The notes: a model not told the origin generated them from the letters alone. A DNA stretch of 64,000 bases from Flavobacteriales bacterium (GCA_016704485.1 JADJAA010000002.1:372001-436000); one strand, 5' to 3'. Positions 18,195 through 27,142 are shown, counted from the first letter of the stretch. Numbers and translations are program-made.

Positions 18195-18668
18195 ATGGAA
18201 GATCACCTGCTCGAAACAGCGATCCGTATTGCTGCAAAGGTCCATCGGGGACAAGTGGATCGTTTCGGAAAACCTTACATCCTGCACGTAATGCGTGTGA
18301 TGATGCGTGGCCACGACCTGGATGAACAGATCCTGGGTGCGTTGCATGATGTGCTGGAGCGTAGCAACCTAACGGTATCGGATCTGGCGGAAAGGGGATT
18401 CTCGGCGCGTATTCTGAAGGCATTGGAGCACATCAGTCGAATTCCTCCGGAAACCTATGAGGCGTATATAGACCGCGTAATGCTTGATGGGTTGGCCATT
18501 CGGGTAAAGATCCATGACCTTGCCGACAAAATGGATCTATTGCATGTGGCTCAGTTGGACCCATCGGACCTCAAGCGCTATAACAAGCAGCTCGCGGCGT
18601 ACCACCGTATGAAAAAAGTGATGGAGGAAGCCAAAGCGCGGTTGCTGCAAATATCAAAGAAGGGTTAA
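18195..18668 (+). CDS. HD-domain hydrolase related to RelA/SpoT (single-domain alarmone hydrolase-like)
   Basis: A 157-residue protein with the metal-binding layout of (p)ppGpp hydrolases: H31, H51-D52 in ALHDVLERS with E55, and D111 in HDLADK. The small size and lack of synthetase, TGS or ACT domains resemble stand-alone small alarmone hydrolases such as MESH1. The N-terminal AAKVHRGQVDRFGKPYILH also fits, corresponding to AHxGQxRKxGxPYxxH. I infer ppGpp or a related nucleotide as substrate, but this is not proven by sequence. It lies between a lipoprotein and a peptidase lipoprotein on the same strand. Confidence 0.78.
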   Translation: MEDHLLETAIRIAAKVHRGQVDRFGKPYILHVMRVMMRGHDLDEQILGALHDVLERSNLTVSDLAERGFSARILKALEHISRIPPETYEAYIDRVMLDGLAIRVKIHDLADKMDLLHVAQLDPSDLKRYNKQLAAYHRMKKVMEEAKARLLQISKKG

Positions 18669-18746
18669 GGCTTTCAGGGTGAAGTGATAAAGCACCTTAC
18701 ATTTCTCAGGTTGGGGTTATATTCACCGCCCAAACCTAGACATCCT

Positions 18747-20798
18747 ATGACGCGTAACGTACTTTTTGCATTTCTCATAGCTCCATTATTCATGGCCTGT
18801 GGATCCGGCAATACACCCGAGTCCACCACAACGACCGATAGCACCGCCACGGTAGTTCCGGATTCCTTGTTCGAATGGGAAGCGGACCAATTCGCTGATA
18901 TTCGGATCCTGCGATACCGGGTTCCAGGATGGGACCTGCTTAGCTTGAAGCAGAAGCAGATGTGCTATTACCTGAACATGGCGGGTCTTGCTGGGCGCGA
19001 TATCATGTACGACCAGAACTACAAGCATAACCTGAAGATCCGTCGTGCTTTGGAAGCCGTGATCAAGAATTACAAAGGCGATAAGACCACGGCCGATTGG
19101 ACCAACTTCATGACCTACGCCAAACAAGTGTTCTTCAGCAGCGGTATCCACCACCATTACAGTATGGATAAGCATACGCCAGAGTTCGGCCAAGCGTGGT
19201 TCGAAGCGGTATTGAAGGAGAGCGGATCAAGCCTTTCAAGTGATGTGCTCGCTGCCATTTTCGACCCGAGCGTGGATGCTAAGAAAGTGAGCCTTGACGA
19301 TAATTCGGATCTAGTTACGTCCAGTGCAGTGAACTTCTACGGAGAAGGTGTTACAGCGAAAGATGTAGAAGCATTCTATGCAACAATGGGAAGTTTGGAT
19401 GATGCTGAGCCATTGAGTTATGGATTGAACAGCAAGCTGGTAAAGGATAAGGACGGTAAGCTCATGGAGAAGGTGTACAAGGTTGGTGGGATGTACAGCC
19501 CGGCTTTGGAAGAGAGCGTGAAATGGTTGGAGAAGGCCATGACCGTATCGGAAACACCGGAACAGCGTACTGCGTTGGAACTACTGATAAAATACTATCG
19601 CACAGGAGATCTGAAGACCTGGGATGATTTCAATGTGGCCTGGGTAAAGGACACCAAGAGCACAGTGGATTATATCCTCGGATTCGTTGAGGTATACAAC
19701 GATCCATTGGGCAAGCGAGGTAGCTATGAGGCGATCGTGGAGGTGAACGATCCAGAAGCGAGCAAGGCCATGAGCAAGATCATGGAGAATGCGCAATGGT
19801 TCGAGGACAATAGCCCGCTAAAGCCGGAGCATAAAAAGAAGGACGTGGTCGGTATCACCTATCGCTTCATCAATACGGTTGGCGAGGCTGGCGATGCTGC
19901 TCCAAGCACACCGATCGGTGTTAACCTACCTAACGCGGACTGGATCCGGGCAACACATGGTTCGAAGAGCGTAAGCCTTGGCAACATCAGCGATGCGTAT
20001 GAGAAGAGCACTGGTTCCAGCAGTCTGGAAGTGTTCTGCAATGATCCGGAGGAGATCGCGCGTGCCAAGGAACATGGACAATTGGCTGGTAAGTTGCACA
20101 CCGCATTGCACGAGGTAGTGGGTCACGCTAGTGGTCAGTTGGAAAAAGGAATTGCTGGTCCGGATGTTACGTTGAAGAACTACGCAAGTACCTTGGAAGA
20201 AGGGCGTGCGGATCTTGTTGCACTCTATTACCTTCTGGATCCAAAACTGATGGAGCTAGGTGTTATGCCGAGCTTGGAAGTGGGTAAGGCGGAATACGAT
20301 TCCTACATCCGCAACGGTCTATTAGTGCAATTGCGTCGCTTAAAGATCGGAAAGAACGTGGAGGAGGCTCATATGCGCAACCGGATGTGGGTGAGTGCTT
20401 GGGTTTTCGAGAAAGGCCTCAAGGACAATGTGATCGCAAAAGTGGAACGCGATGGAAACACGTACTACGATATCCAGGACTACGACAAGTTGCGTGTTCT
20501 GTTCGGTGATCTTCTACGTGAAGTACAACGGATCAAGAGCCAAGGCGATTTCGCCGCCGGAAAGGCATTGGTCGAGAACTATGGCGTGAAGGTGGATCCT
20601 ATCCTCCATGCGCAAGTACTTAAGCGTGCGGAGAAGATCAAGACCGCACCGTATTCCGGGTTCATCCAGCCAGAAATGACGGCAGTTGAGGATGCACAAG
20701 GCAATGTGACCGATGTGACATTGAGCTTCCCTTCCGATTATATTGGGCAAATGTTGAGGTACTCGGAAAAGCACAGCTTCCTACCGGACGAGAATTGA
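18747..20798 (+). CDS. Dipeptidyl-peptidase III-like zinc peptidase (M49), lipoprotein
   Basis: The zinc motif HEVVGH at residues 455-460 has the six-residue HExxxH spacing unique to family M49, and the third-ligand motif EEGRAD follows at about 484-489. ATG 18747 is preferred over 18684 because it begins a lipoprotein signal (MTRNVLFAFLIAPLFMAC). The mature 683-residue protein would be anchored in the periplasm or on the outer membrane and remove dipeptides from oligopeptides. A Ser/Thr-rich linker follows the acylated Cys. Homologues are sometimes misnamed dihydrofolate reductase. No such domain is present. Confidence 0.88.
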   Translation: MTRNVLFAFLIAPLFMACGSGNTPESTTTTDSTATVVPDSLFEWEADQFADIRILRYRVPGWDLLSLKQKQMCYYLNMAGLAGRDIMYDQNYKHNLKIRRALEAVIKNYKGDKTTADWTNFMTYAKQVFFSSGIHHHYSMDKHTPEFGQAWFEAVLKESGSSLSSDVLAAIFDPSVDAKKVSLDDNSDLVTSSAVNFYGEGVTAKDVEAFYATMGSLDDAEPLSYGLNSKLVKDKDGKLMEKVYKVGGMYSPALEESVKWLEKAMTVSETPEQRTALELLIKYYRTGDLKTWDDFNVAWVKDTKSTVDYILGFVEVYNDPLGKRGSYEAIVEVNDPEASKAMSKIMENAQWFEDNSPLKPEHKKKDVVGITYRFINTVGEAGDAAPSTPIGVNLPNADWIRATHGSKSVSLGNISDAYEKSTGSSSLEVFCNDPEEIARAKEHGQLAGKLHTALHEVVGHASGQLEKGIAGPDVTLKNYASTLEEGRADLVALYYLLDPKLMELGVMPSLEVGKAEYDSYIRNGLLVQLRRLKIGKNVEEAHMRNRMWVSAWVFEKGLKDNVIAKVERDGNTYYDIQDYDKLRVLFGDLLREVQRIKSQGDFAAGKALVENYGVKVDPILHAQVLKRAEKIKTAPYSGFIQPEMTAVEDAQGNVTDVTLSFPSDYIGQMLRYSEKHSFLPDEN

Positions 20799-20900
20799 TC
20801 GGTATTCAAGAATAATTGAAGACCTCCGAAACCTTAAGCGATGGACTGCCGTTAAAAGCAGTGTCCAAGTAGTTCAGAGGTCAATCTGAAGAGTCACGTT

Positions 20901-20928
20901 GCCCTCGATCCATTTATGGTTCGGGGGC
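20901..20928. terminator. Weak stem-loop between convergent genes
   Basis: GCCCTCGA (20901-20908) pairs with TCGGGGGC (20921-20928) with one T-G pair. There is only a short T-run after it, so termination is plausible but weak. It sits between the M49 gene and the minus-strand YkuK-like gene. Confidence 0.4.
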
Positions 20929-21007
20929 TTCGTGCTTTCAGGCCATTCGGTTCTGATCCTAGTACAACGCGCTGAACTGAGTTAATTGGGGGCAACATGT
21001 TGGATCG

Positions 21008-21493
21008 TCAATGCCGCCCCCGATTGCACAGCACATTCGCAGCCCACGTAGCAGGCAGGAGTTCCGGTTTCGTATGGGGTTCGTAACCATAACTTCGGAT
21101 ATATCCTACAGCCGCAGTATGCAGCTTATTGCTTGGGAAACGTTCATCGCTATTAATGTCCATATCGATCCCATGAATAAGAACTTGACCCGTATCGCTG
21201 AGGTATCGGGCCACTTCCAAACTACGCTCCACTTCGCCCCAAAGGCGCGTCCACAGGTCATTGACCTTGGGGGCGCGTTCTCGCCGGTAGATCACTTGTG
21301 CGCCATTCTCATGGAAGCGCAGCACCACGGTCGTAGCATATACGGTGTGGTGCGAGCGATTATGACTATCGCTACCAACATACACGGTCACACTCGGGTC
21401 GGAATCAAGGACCGCACGTACATGGTCCAATAGGTCCACGTGTTGTCCGTCCATCATTCGTTTGAAGCCGTTCTGTGCTAATTGATCGCCCAT
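21008..21493 (-). CDS. YkuK-family RNase H-like protein (DUF458)
   Basis: A 161-residue protein with the DUF458 signature VYVGSDSHNR near residue 37, followed by TVYATTVVLRF and a GAQVIYRRE strand, which is the RNase H-like opening with its acidic residue D43. A second acidic cluster, HGIDMDINSDERFPSNKL, lies near 107-125. The family is predicted to have a nuclease fold, but activity is not established. A near-consensus -7 box (TATCTTTC, minus strand, 21499-21506) lies 5 nt before the ATG, suggesting a leaderless transcript. Confidence 0.85.
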   Translation of the reverse strand: MGDQLAQNGFKRMMDGQHVDLLDHVRAVLDSDPSVTVYVGSDSHNRSHHTVYATTVVLRFHENGAQVIYRRERAPKVNDLWTRLWGEVERSLEVARYLSDTGQVLIHGIDMDINSDERFPSNKLHTAAVGYIRSYGYEPHTKPELLPATWAANVLCNRGRH

Positions 21494-21595
21494 TGCCGGA
21501 AAGATAGTCTGAATGGCCGATAGCCGTTGAAGCCATTATTCAGGTTTTTGGTGAAATTGGCCAATTCTGATCGGACAAGAGGATGTACCATGTAT

Positions 21596-21603
21596 TACAT
21601 TTG
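21596..21603 (+). promoter_or_regulatory. -7 box (TACATTTG) of tRNA-Leu
   Basis: An exact TAnnTTTG match 26 nt before the tRNA. It is the only such match in the spacer 21494-21629, which otherwise holds nothing I can name. Confidence 0.65.
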
Positions 21604-21629
21604 CAGCCCTGAATTATTAGCCGTTCAAT

Positions 21630-21712
21630 ACCGAAGTGGCGGAATTGGTAGACGCGCACGTTTCAGGGGCGTGTGAGCTTAGCTCGTGCGGGTTCGAGTC
21701 CCGCCTTCGGTA
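21630..21712 (+). tRNA. tRNA-Leu, anticodon CAG
   Basis: An 83-nt class II tRNA. The acceptor is ACCGAAG/CTTCGGT. The anticodon arm is CACGT-TTCAGGG-GCGTG, giving anticodon CAG. A long variable arm follows (around GAGCTTAGCTC), then the T arm GCGGG-TTCGAGT-CCCGC and discriminator A. CCA is not encoded (CAA follows). Confidence 0.96.
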
Positions 21713-21825
21713 CAAAAAGTGGCGTGGTACAAGCCGCCCCATAGTACCCCGGATCCTGCAATGCGGATCTGGGTTGAATAAGAACGCTGGTGAGCTTCAC
21801 TATGTAGAAGGAGCGCTTTGGCTGA

Positions 21826-22407
21826 ATGAAAGTTAGAAAGTTTCGTACTAGACGAATGTGGAGCAATACGCTCCTCATGCTCTGGCTTATCCCCTTTGCA
21901 GTATTGATCGGTGCCATAGCAGTGGCGTTGACCGACAGCTTGTTGGCACTAGTGGGGATAGCCGCCGTTGCATTCATTGGAGTATCGATTGCTTTATTCC
22001 GGGATATTGGAAATCGATCCACATATATCGTGGGCACGGAGAAGCTGATACTGCATGACGGTCGTAACAAACTGACCGTACCAATGTCGGAATTGGTCGA
22101 TGCCAGTATGATCGATCGCATGGCAGCCCGTGAGTACATCCGATCCAAGTCAAGTGGAGAGGGTAAGAGTGCATCACGGATGAAAGCGAGTGACCTGATC
22201 AAGGACCTGACCCGGTTCTGTTCGGTGGATCTAGGTCTTACCACCTTCACCTTTGGAATGGGCCGGTCAATGATCGACAAGATGCCGCAGTCCAAGAACG
22301 ATCTTGTTCTACTGCGGCTACGCTCTGGAAAGGACTATTTTCTATCTCCGATAGATAACGTGGAACTGGCCACCACGATCAATCGATTGATCGGTCAGAT
22401 GCACTAA
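21826..22407 (+). CDS. Membrane protein with a cytoplasmic PH-like domain, function unknown
   Basis: A 193-residue protein. A basic N-terminus (MKVRKFRTRR) leads into two adjacent membrane helices at about 15-35 and 38-58, then a soluble domain. The soluble part begins with STYIVGTEKLILHDG, which resembles bacterial PH-like domains, and ends in LRSGKDYFLSPIDNVELA. No catalytic residues are evident. It begins 113 nt after tRNA-Leu and converges with the M23 peptidase gene, with only 16 nt between the two stops. Confidence 0.7.
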   Translation: MKVRKFRTRRMWSNTLLMLWLIPFAVLIGAIAVALTDSLLALVGIAAVAFIGVSIALFRDIGNRSTYIVGTEKLILHDGRNKLTVPMSELVDASMIDRMAAREYIRSKSSGEGKSASRMKASDLIKDLTRFCSVDLGLTTFTFGMGRSMIDKMPQSKNDLVLLRLRSGKDYFLSPIDNVELATTINRLIGQMH

Positions 22408-22423
22408 GGGCCTATTGTAGAAC

Positions 22424-23344
22424 TTAGTTACAGCGGATCTTCTGTCCCAGCTGTAAAGTTCGGGTCTTACTGATCCCGTTCAGCTTACACAATGCATAAA
22501 CGGAGGTGCCATAGCGCCTGGAAATGCCGGAAAGCGTGTCCCCTCTGCGAACAATATGAACCTTATTGCTGGATGTCTGTCCTTTGGATCGTATTGTTCC
22601 GCCGAACAGGTCTTGAGTAATATCGAACGTCTTGGCCTTCAAGGTTCCATCGCTCAGGTCGAACACCAGTGCTGGATCGATCGGTTGGTCAAGGAATCGT
22701 ACCTCGAAATGCAAATGACTGCCGAAGCTACGGCCCGTATTGCCACCTAGTCCTAAGGTATCGCCTGCCTGCAACAATTGACCGGTAGTTACCTTACGTT
22801 TACTCATATGTGCATAAACGGTCTCGAGTCCATTGTAATGGCGTATGACCACGACATGGCCAAAGCTCTTACTGTAACGGGATATCCGCACCATGCCAGG
22901 GAACGAACATACAACTGGGTCTCCTGTCGCTAGATCAATATCCACTCCACGGTGCATGCGTCCTTTTCGCGGCCCGTAACCGGACGTGATCGGGCCTTTG
23001 CACGGTAATTCATGATCATGATCATCACGGCTCAGATACAAGCGCAACGTGTCATGCATGAAAGGATGTGTGCCGGTATTGTTGAACAATGCATCCGTGT
23101 TCCAATGGCAGTAAAGGTCATAACCTGGGATCAAGAATAACGAATCGTTCACGTCCCACAAGAGGTCTACGGCTTCGTTAGCGGCTGCGTCTTTCGGTTT
23201 CGTATCGTCGGCCTCCAATAAAAGTTCAATTTCGTCATCACTTTCTGGTCCTCCAATGTCAGGGCTTAGCTCCTGTGCTTTGGCAATACCAGCATAGCAA
23301 AGCACCAGAATAAGGACCAGAAGCGGATGAAGGCGGTAATGCAT
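22424..23344 (-). CDS. M23 family metallopeptidase with C-terminal LysM domain
   Basis: A secreted peptidoglycan endopeptidase candidate of 306 residues. Signal peptide MHYRLHPLLVLILVLCYAGIAKA precedes an acidic linker. The LytM/M23 zinc site is intact: H131-x3-D135 in HRGVDID and H210-L-H212 in SHLHFEV. A LysM peptidoglycan-binding domain closes the protein at about 262-305 (HIVRRGDTLSGISRRYGTS). ATG 23344 is chosen because the longer frame adds 25 residues ahead of the signal peptide and because a promoter box sits directly upstream. Intact catalytic residues suggest a real hydrolase rather than an EnvC-type activator. Confidence 0.93.
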   Translation of the reverse strand: MHYRLHPLLVLILVLCYAGIAKAQELSPDIGGPESDDEIELLLEADDTKPKDAAANEAVDLLWDVNDSLFLIPGYDLYCHWNTDALFNNTGTHPFMHDTLRLYLSRDDHDHELPCKGPITSGYGPRKGRMHRGVDIDLATGDPVVCSFPGMVRISRYSKSFGHVVVIRHYNGLETVYAHMSKRKVTTGQLLQAGDTLGLGGNTGRSFGSHLHFEVRFLDQPIDPALVFDLSDGTLKAKTFDITQDLFGGTIRSKGQTSSNKVHIVRRGDTLSGISRRYGTSVYALCKLNGISKTRTLQLGQKIRCN

Positions 23345-23350
23345 GGGGCG

Positions 23351-23358
23351 CAAATCTA
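23351..23358 (-). promoter_or_regulatory. -7 box (TAGATTTG) of the M23 peptidase gene, with -33 TTG
   Basis: On the minus strand TAGATTTG matches TAnnTTTG, and a TTG lies 19 nt upstream, the usual -33/-7 spacing in this phylum. Six nt separate the box from the ATG at 23344, so the mRNA should be leaderless or nearly so. Confidence 0.6.
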
Positions 23359-23598
23359 CCCGCCGGAACGAATTTTGCAAGCCCGAAGTGGGCCTTGGAT
23401 CAACAAAGCAATGTTCCACAGCCTATTTTTTTTGATGAAAGCTGCGATCGGCGCGGTAAAAGAAGACATCGCATCGAGGTTAAATCGTGTTAATTTAAGT
23501 CTTGCGGAAATGCGGATCTCAACTTTGTAGCGTCCTTAACGTAGAAAGAGGTTGATCGGTTGCAATTTCACCGGTCCACGGCTTGGATCGAATAAACG

Positions 23599-24534
23599 AT
23601 GACGGCGGTTGAAACAACTAGTAAAGCGCACACTTCGGTGTTAGGTGATCGCTTGGCACATGCGGTGATCATCTACCTCGTTGCCTTGCTCTTGACCTTG
23701 CCGCTCTTCATCATTCTGCTGCCATTCGTGCCGGAACTGACCCTGCCTATTGGAGAGGGTGTGCGTGTGGATCACATACTTACGTTCGTTGTGATCCTGA
23801 TCGCCTTCATTGTTCTGGTACGTCGTTTTCAGATCGCAATCTACGGTGTTCTGATCATAGGAGCATTGGCATTGACCGTGTCCAGCGTTATTGGTCATTA
23901 CACCTTCGGCAATATGTATGAGGATTATGCGGAGTTATTGCGGTCCTTGCGGGATACGGCAGCAAGTGCCCCATTGGCGTCGCAACGGCTGAAACCTTTC
24001 CATGATGCGGACAAATTACGTCGATTGGTAGTGCAACCGAAGCCTGTAGTACGCAAGACTGCCGTAAAGCTGGCAACCGCCAATTTCAGTGATGTGAAAG
24101 TTGGTAATAATGAGTTCACGATGGTCCAGGCCTTTTCCATATTCAAGGAGATCAATCACAATTGGAAATATGTATCGGACGTGAAGGGTGGGGAGTATTT
24201 CGCACCGCCGGACGAGAGCTTGGAACTAATGGCAGGCGATTGTGATGATCATGCCGTCCTTATGGCCACCTGCATCAAGGCGATCGGTGGTGAAGTGCGC
24301 TTGGTGCGTACTGAGGGCCATGTTTATCCAGAAATGAAGATCGGAACGGATGAGCAATTGGAGCGTGCAGCTTACCTCATCCGCAAGGAATTGTTCACCA
24401 AGGAGGTTGGCGATGCACCACTTTATCACCACACCGATGCAGATGGCCTTCATTGGATCAATCTGGATTATACCCGTGATTATCCGGGAGGTGAGCTTAT
24501 GAGCGAACGCATTGTGGGTATTCTGGACCTCTAG
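23599..24534 (+). CDS. Transglutaminase-like membrane protein
   Basis: A 311-residue protein with three hydrophobic helices at about 20-45, 55-75 and 78-100, then a transglutaminase-like papain-fold domain. The Cys-His-Asp triad is visible: C215 in GDCDDHA, H241 in GHVYPEM and D290 in NLDYTRDYPGG. Bacterial members of this fold act as peptidases or amidases at the envelope; the substrate is unknown. It lies alone between the divergent M23 gene and the repeat block at 24637. A near-consensus -7 box (CAACTTTG) lies at 23520-23527. Confidence 0.83.
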   Translation: MTAVETTSKAHTSVLGDRLAHAVIIYLVALLLTLPLFIILLPFVPELTLPIGEGVRVDHILTFVVILIAFIVLVRRFQIAIYGVLIIGALALTVSSVIGHYTFGNMYEDYAELLRSLRDTAASAPLASQRLKPFHDADKLRRLVVQPKPVVRKTAVKLATANFSDVKVGNNEFTMVQAFSIFKEINHNWKYVSDVKGGEYFAPPDESLELMAGDCDDHAVLMATCIKAIGGEVRLVRTEGHVYPEMKIGTDEQLERAAYLIRKELFTKEVGDAPLYHHTDADGLHWINLDYTRDYPGGELMSERIVGILDL

Positions 24535-24636
24535 CGGAGGAACTTCGGAATTACGATGCTAGGCATCCTTTCATTGCTGGTCCGATCTATCGCTACCGCT
24601 GGATCGCGAAGGAATTTTGGTTTGCAATTGCCTGGG

Positions 24637-24894
24637 CAGGGCTATCGCCTCTTAAACCTTTGTATTCATTGAAACTCAGATCGTGCGACTCTGCCCTACG
24701 GCAGATCGAAAGACGGGTGTCGTGTTCTGTTTTTCTAATTTATTCGATCCGCCGTACGGCGGATCGAAGCATCTGCATTATGCGACCCTGAAATGGGTCA
24801 CAGAAATTAGGTCTCGGCCGTGCCCAGCACGAATTTCGATCCAGAAAGGGTCGCAGAAATTCGGTTGCGTGAATTTTAATAGGCGATAGCCCTG
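24637..24894. repeat. MITE-like block with about 20-bp terminal inverted repeats
   Basis: CAGGGCTATCGCCT at 24637-24650 is exactly inverted at 24881-24894. The match continues inward for TTAAA after one mismatch, giving about 20 bp. Inside lie a perfect 10-bp palindrome CGATCCGCCG-TA-CGGCGGATCG (24747-24768) and two direct copies of GGGTCnCAGAAATTnGGT (near 24795 and 24848). No ORF is present. This accounts for most of the gene-free stretch 24535-24943. No clear target-site duplication is visible. Confidence 0.55.
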
Positions 24895-24943
24895 ATCGTC
24901 CGGAAGACCATGAACAGGCGGAGAGGTACATTCGCACACCTCC

Positions 24944-26692
24944 ATGAAGCGATTGGTGCATCCATCCGACCTTGCAAAAGCCAGCCACATGCGTCCGGGC
25001 GATCCGCGTATTCGCTTGTTGACCGAAGTGAGCGGGCTTAAACGCTTGGAACGGTTCTACAACGGCATTGAAGACCTCAAAGATCTTGAATTCGCGGCCG
25101 CGGTGTTCCGCCATTTGGAACTTGAACTGGAGGTTGCACCGCAGGATCTGGAGAACATACCCCGTGAAGGAGGATTGATCTTCGTTGCGAACCATCCGTA
25201 TGGAGCGATCGATGGATTGGCGTTGGTGAACGTTCTGGGATCGGTGCGACCGGATGTGAAGGTCATGGCCAACTTCCTGCTGCAGCAGTTGGAACCTTTG
25301 AAGGATCGGTTCATTGGCGTTAACCCATTCGAACAACTTAGATCGCAAAGCAGTTTCCAGGGCATGCGACAGGCAATGGAACACGTTTCGGAAGGACATG
25401 CGCTCGCAGTATTCCCGGCAGGTGAAGTAAGTAGCTGGCGCACTGATCTAAAGGCCGTGGCCGACCCACGTTGGAAACTGCCGGCAATAAAAATGGCCCA
25501 ACGATCCGGCAGGCCCGTGATCCCGATCTGGTTCGATGGCGCCAACAGCATGCTGTTCCAAATGCTCGGCATGATCAATCCCAACCTCAGGACATTGGCC
25601 CTTCCAAGCGAGATGATGCGTATGCGCGGAAAAACATTACGCATGCGGATCGGGCGACCGATCTCACCCAATGAGATCGCTGCGTTCCGTTCAGCGGATC
25701 AGCTCACACGATTCCTGCGGGCCAAGACGTATGCATTGGGCAGTGGCCTTCAAGTAAAACGCGAGCTGTTCAATCCGTTGCGTTTTCCACAACGACCAAA
25801 GGAGGTTGAGCAACGCGTGGACCCCAAGGAATTGGTGAACGAGATCGCCGAAATAGCTGACCTGAAGATCAACACGCAAGGTGAGTTCGATCTTTACTTG
25901 TCCACCAGTCATCGGATCCCGAGGATATTGCGGGAGATCGGGCGCATGCGGGAACTGACGTTCCGTTCTGTTGGAGAAGGAACCAACAAAGCGGTTGACC
26001 TGGATGAATTCGATCTGTATTATGACCACTTATTCCTCTGGGATCGGGAAAAGGAGCAACTAGTAGGGGCCTATCGCATTGGAGATGGTCGGCGGATCAT
26101 GGCGCGTTATGGAAAGCGTGGATTCTATATGAATACACTGTTCCGCATGGATCGCCCAATGGAGAAGGTGCTGCGGAAAAGTTTTGAATTGGGCAGGTCA
26201 TTCGTTGCTTCTGAATACCAAAGACAACGGCTTCCGCTGTACATGCTTTGGCGTGGATTGATGTTGCACGTAACGGCGAACCCGGATCAGCAATATTTGA
26301 TCGGGCCGGTAAGCATCAGTGGTAATTACAGCCGCTTCTCCAGAATGCTGATCATGGAATTCGTGCAGCGAAATCATTATGATGGCGCATTGGCCGAGTA
26401 CGTACGGCCGCGACATCGCTTCCGGGTAAAATTGGATAAAGGGGATAGCGAGGCATTGGTAGAAGCATCCAATGCAGACCTGAAGAAGATGGACAGAATG
26501 ATCGCCGACGTGGATCCGAATGAAAAGGCAATGCCTGTGTTATTGAAGAAATACCTCTTGCTCAATGGCCGGATCATCGGATTCAACAGAGATCCTAAAT
26601 TCAACGATGCGTTGGATGGATTGCTCTTACTTGATCTGAATAAATTGCCGGAGAATACGATCGAGGATCTACGCAACGGCATGGCCGTGTAA
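24944..26692 (+). CDS. olsF: OlsF-type bifunctional acyltransferase (ornithine/glycine lipid synthase)
   Basis: A 582-residue fusion. The N-terminal half is a PlsC-like O-acyltransferase with NHPYGAIDG at about 83-91, VMANFLLQQL, and the VFPAGEVSS block at about 160. The C-terminal half (about 300-560) is an OlsB-like GNAT N-acyltransferase, with ELTFRSVGEGTNK, FDLYYDHLFLWD and VGAYRIGDG. This order matches OlsF described in Flavobacterium and Serratia, which makes N-acyl and then O-acyl aminolipids. Whether the head group is ornithine or glycine cannot be read from sequence. It begins 49 nt after the inverted-repeat block at 24637-24894. Confidence 0.85.
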   Translation: MKRLVHPSDLAKASHMRPGDPRIRLLTEVSGLKRLERFYNGIEDLKDLEFAAAVFRHLELELEVAPQDLENIPREGGLIFVANHPYGAIDGLALVNVLGSVRPDVKVMANFLLQQLEPLKDRFIGVNPFEQLRSQSSFQGMRQAMEHVSEGHALAVFPAGEVSSWRTDLKAVADPRWKLPAIKMAQRSGRPVIPIWFDGANSMLFQMLGMINPNLRTLALPSEMMRMRGKTLRMRIGRPISPNEIAAFRSADQLTRFLRAKTYALGSGLQVKRELFNPLRFPQRPKEVEQRVDPKELVNEIAEIADLKINTQGEFDLYLSTSHRIPRILREIGRMRELTFRSVGEGTNKAVDLDEFDLYYDHLFLWDREKEQLVGAYRIGDGRRIMARYGKRGFYMNTLFRMDRPMEKVLRKSFELGRSFVASEYQRQRLPLYMLWRGLMLHVTANPDQQYLIGPVSISGNYSRFSRMLIMEFVQRNHYDGALAEYVRPRHRFRVKLDKGDSEALVEASNADLKKMDRMIADVDPNEKAMPVLLKKYLLLNGRIIGFNRDPKFNDALDGLLLLDLNKLPENTIEDLRNGMAV

Positions 26693-26722
26693 GGGAAATT
26701 CGACCATCGCGACGAACGCATT

Positions 26723-27088
26723 ATGGAAAGGAAACTCACACTGGTGCTTGGTGCAAGTTCAAAGCCTGAGCGCTATTCGAACAAGGCCACACTCCGGTTA
26801 TTGGATGCGGGACATCCTGTAGTGGCTGTGGGTCTGCGCGAAGGAGATATTGCAGGCACGCCGATCGTGACCACCATTCCGGAAGGTGGGCCGATCGATA
26901 CGGTTACCATGTACATGAGCGCTCAGAACCAGGAGGCTTGGGAGCAGCGCATTCTTGCCTTAAGACCGAAGCGCATCATATTCAATCCGGGTGCGGAGAA
27001 CGAACGGCTCTCGAAGTTAGCTGCCGATCAAGGTATTGAGGTCGTGGAGGGATGTACGTTGGTCATGCTTTCCGTCGGCACGTTCTAG
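26723..27088 (+). CDS. CoA-binding (YccU-like) protein
   Basis: A small Rossmann-fold protein of 121 residues. The first strand and loop are TLVLGASSKPERYSNKA. Later elements are HPVVAVGLREG, DTVTMYMSAQNQ and RIIFNPGAENERL. These match the stand-alone CoA-binding domain family related to succinyl-CoA ligase alpha. No catalytic histidine segment is present, so the role is probably ligand binding; the biological function is unknown. It starts 30 nt after olsF on the same strand and ends at a strong terminator. Confidence 0.88.
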   Translation: MERKLTLVLGASSKPERYSNKATLRLLDAGHPVVAVGLREGDIAGTPIVTTIPEGGPIDTVTMYMSAQNQEAWEQRILALRPKRIIFNPGAENERLSKLAADQGIEVVEGCTLVMLSVGTF

Positions 27089-27102
27089 GACGGGACACTT
27101 GA

Positions 27103-27142
27103 ACATGAAAAGGCCCGGAGCGAGCTCCGGGCCTTTTCATGT
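27103..27142. terminator. Bidirectional terminator, perfect 18-bp stem
   Basis: ACATGAAAAGGCCCGGAG pairs without mismatch to CTCCGGGCCTTTTCATGT around a CGAG loop. A-tract and T-tract on the two sides let it serve both the plus-strand CoA-binding gene and the minus-strand protease gene. Confidence 0.88.

Noticed and set aside
18684..18746. Longer N-terminus for the M49 peptidase
   Set aside because: It would place 21 residues in front of a clear lipoprotein signal peptide.
18747..20798. Dihydrofolate reductase annotation for the M49 protein
   Set aside because: No DHFR motif is present; HEVVGH and EEGRAD are diagnostic of family M49.
21636..21836. 66-residue open frame overlapping tRNA-Leu
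   Set aside because: It is read through the tRNA itself and has no protein-like composition.
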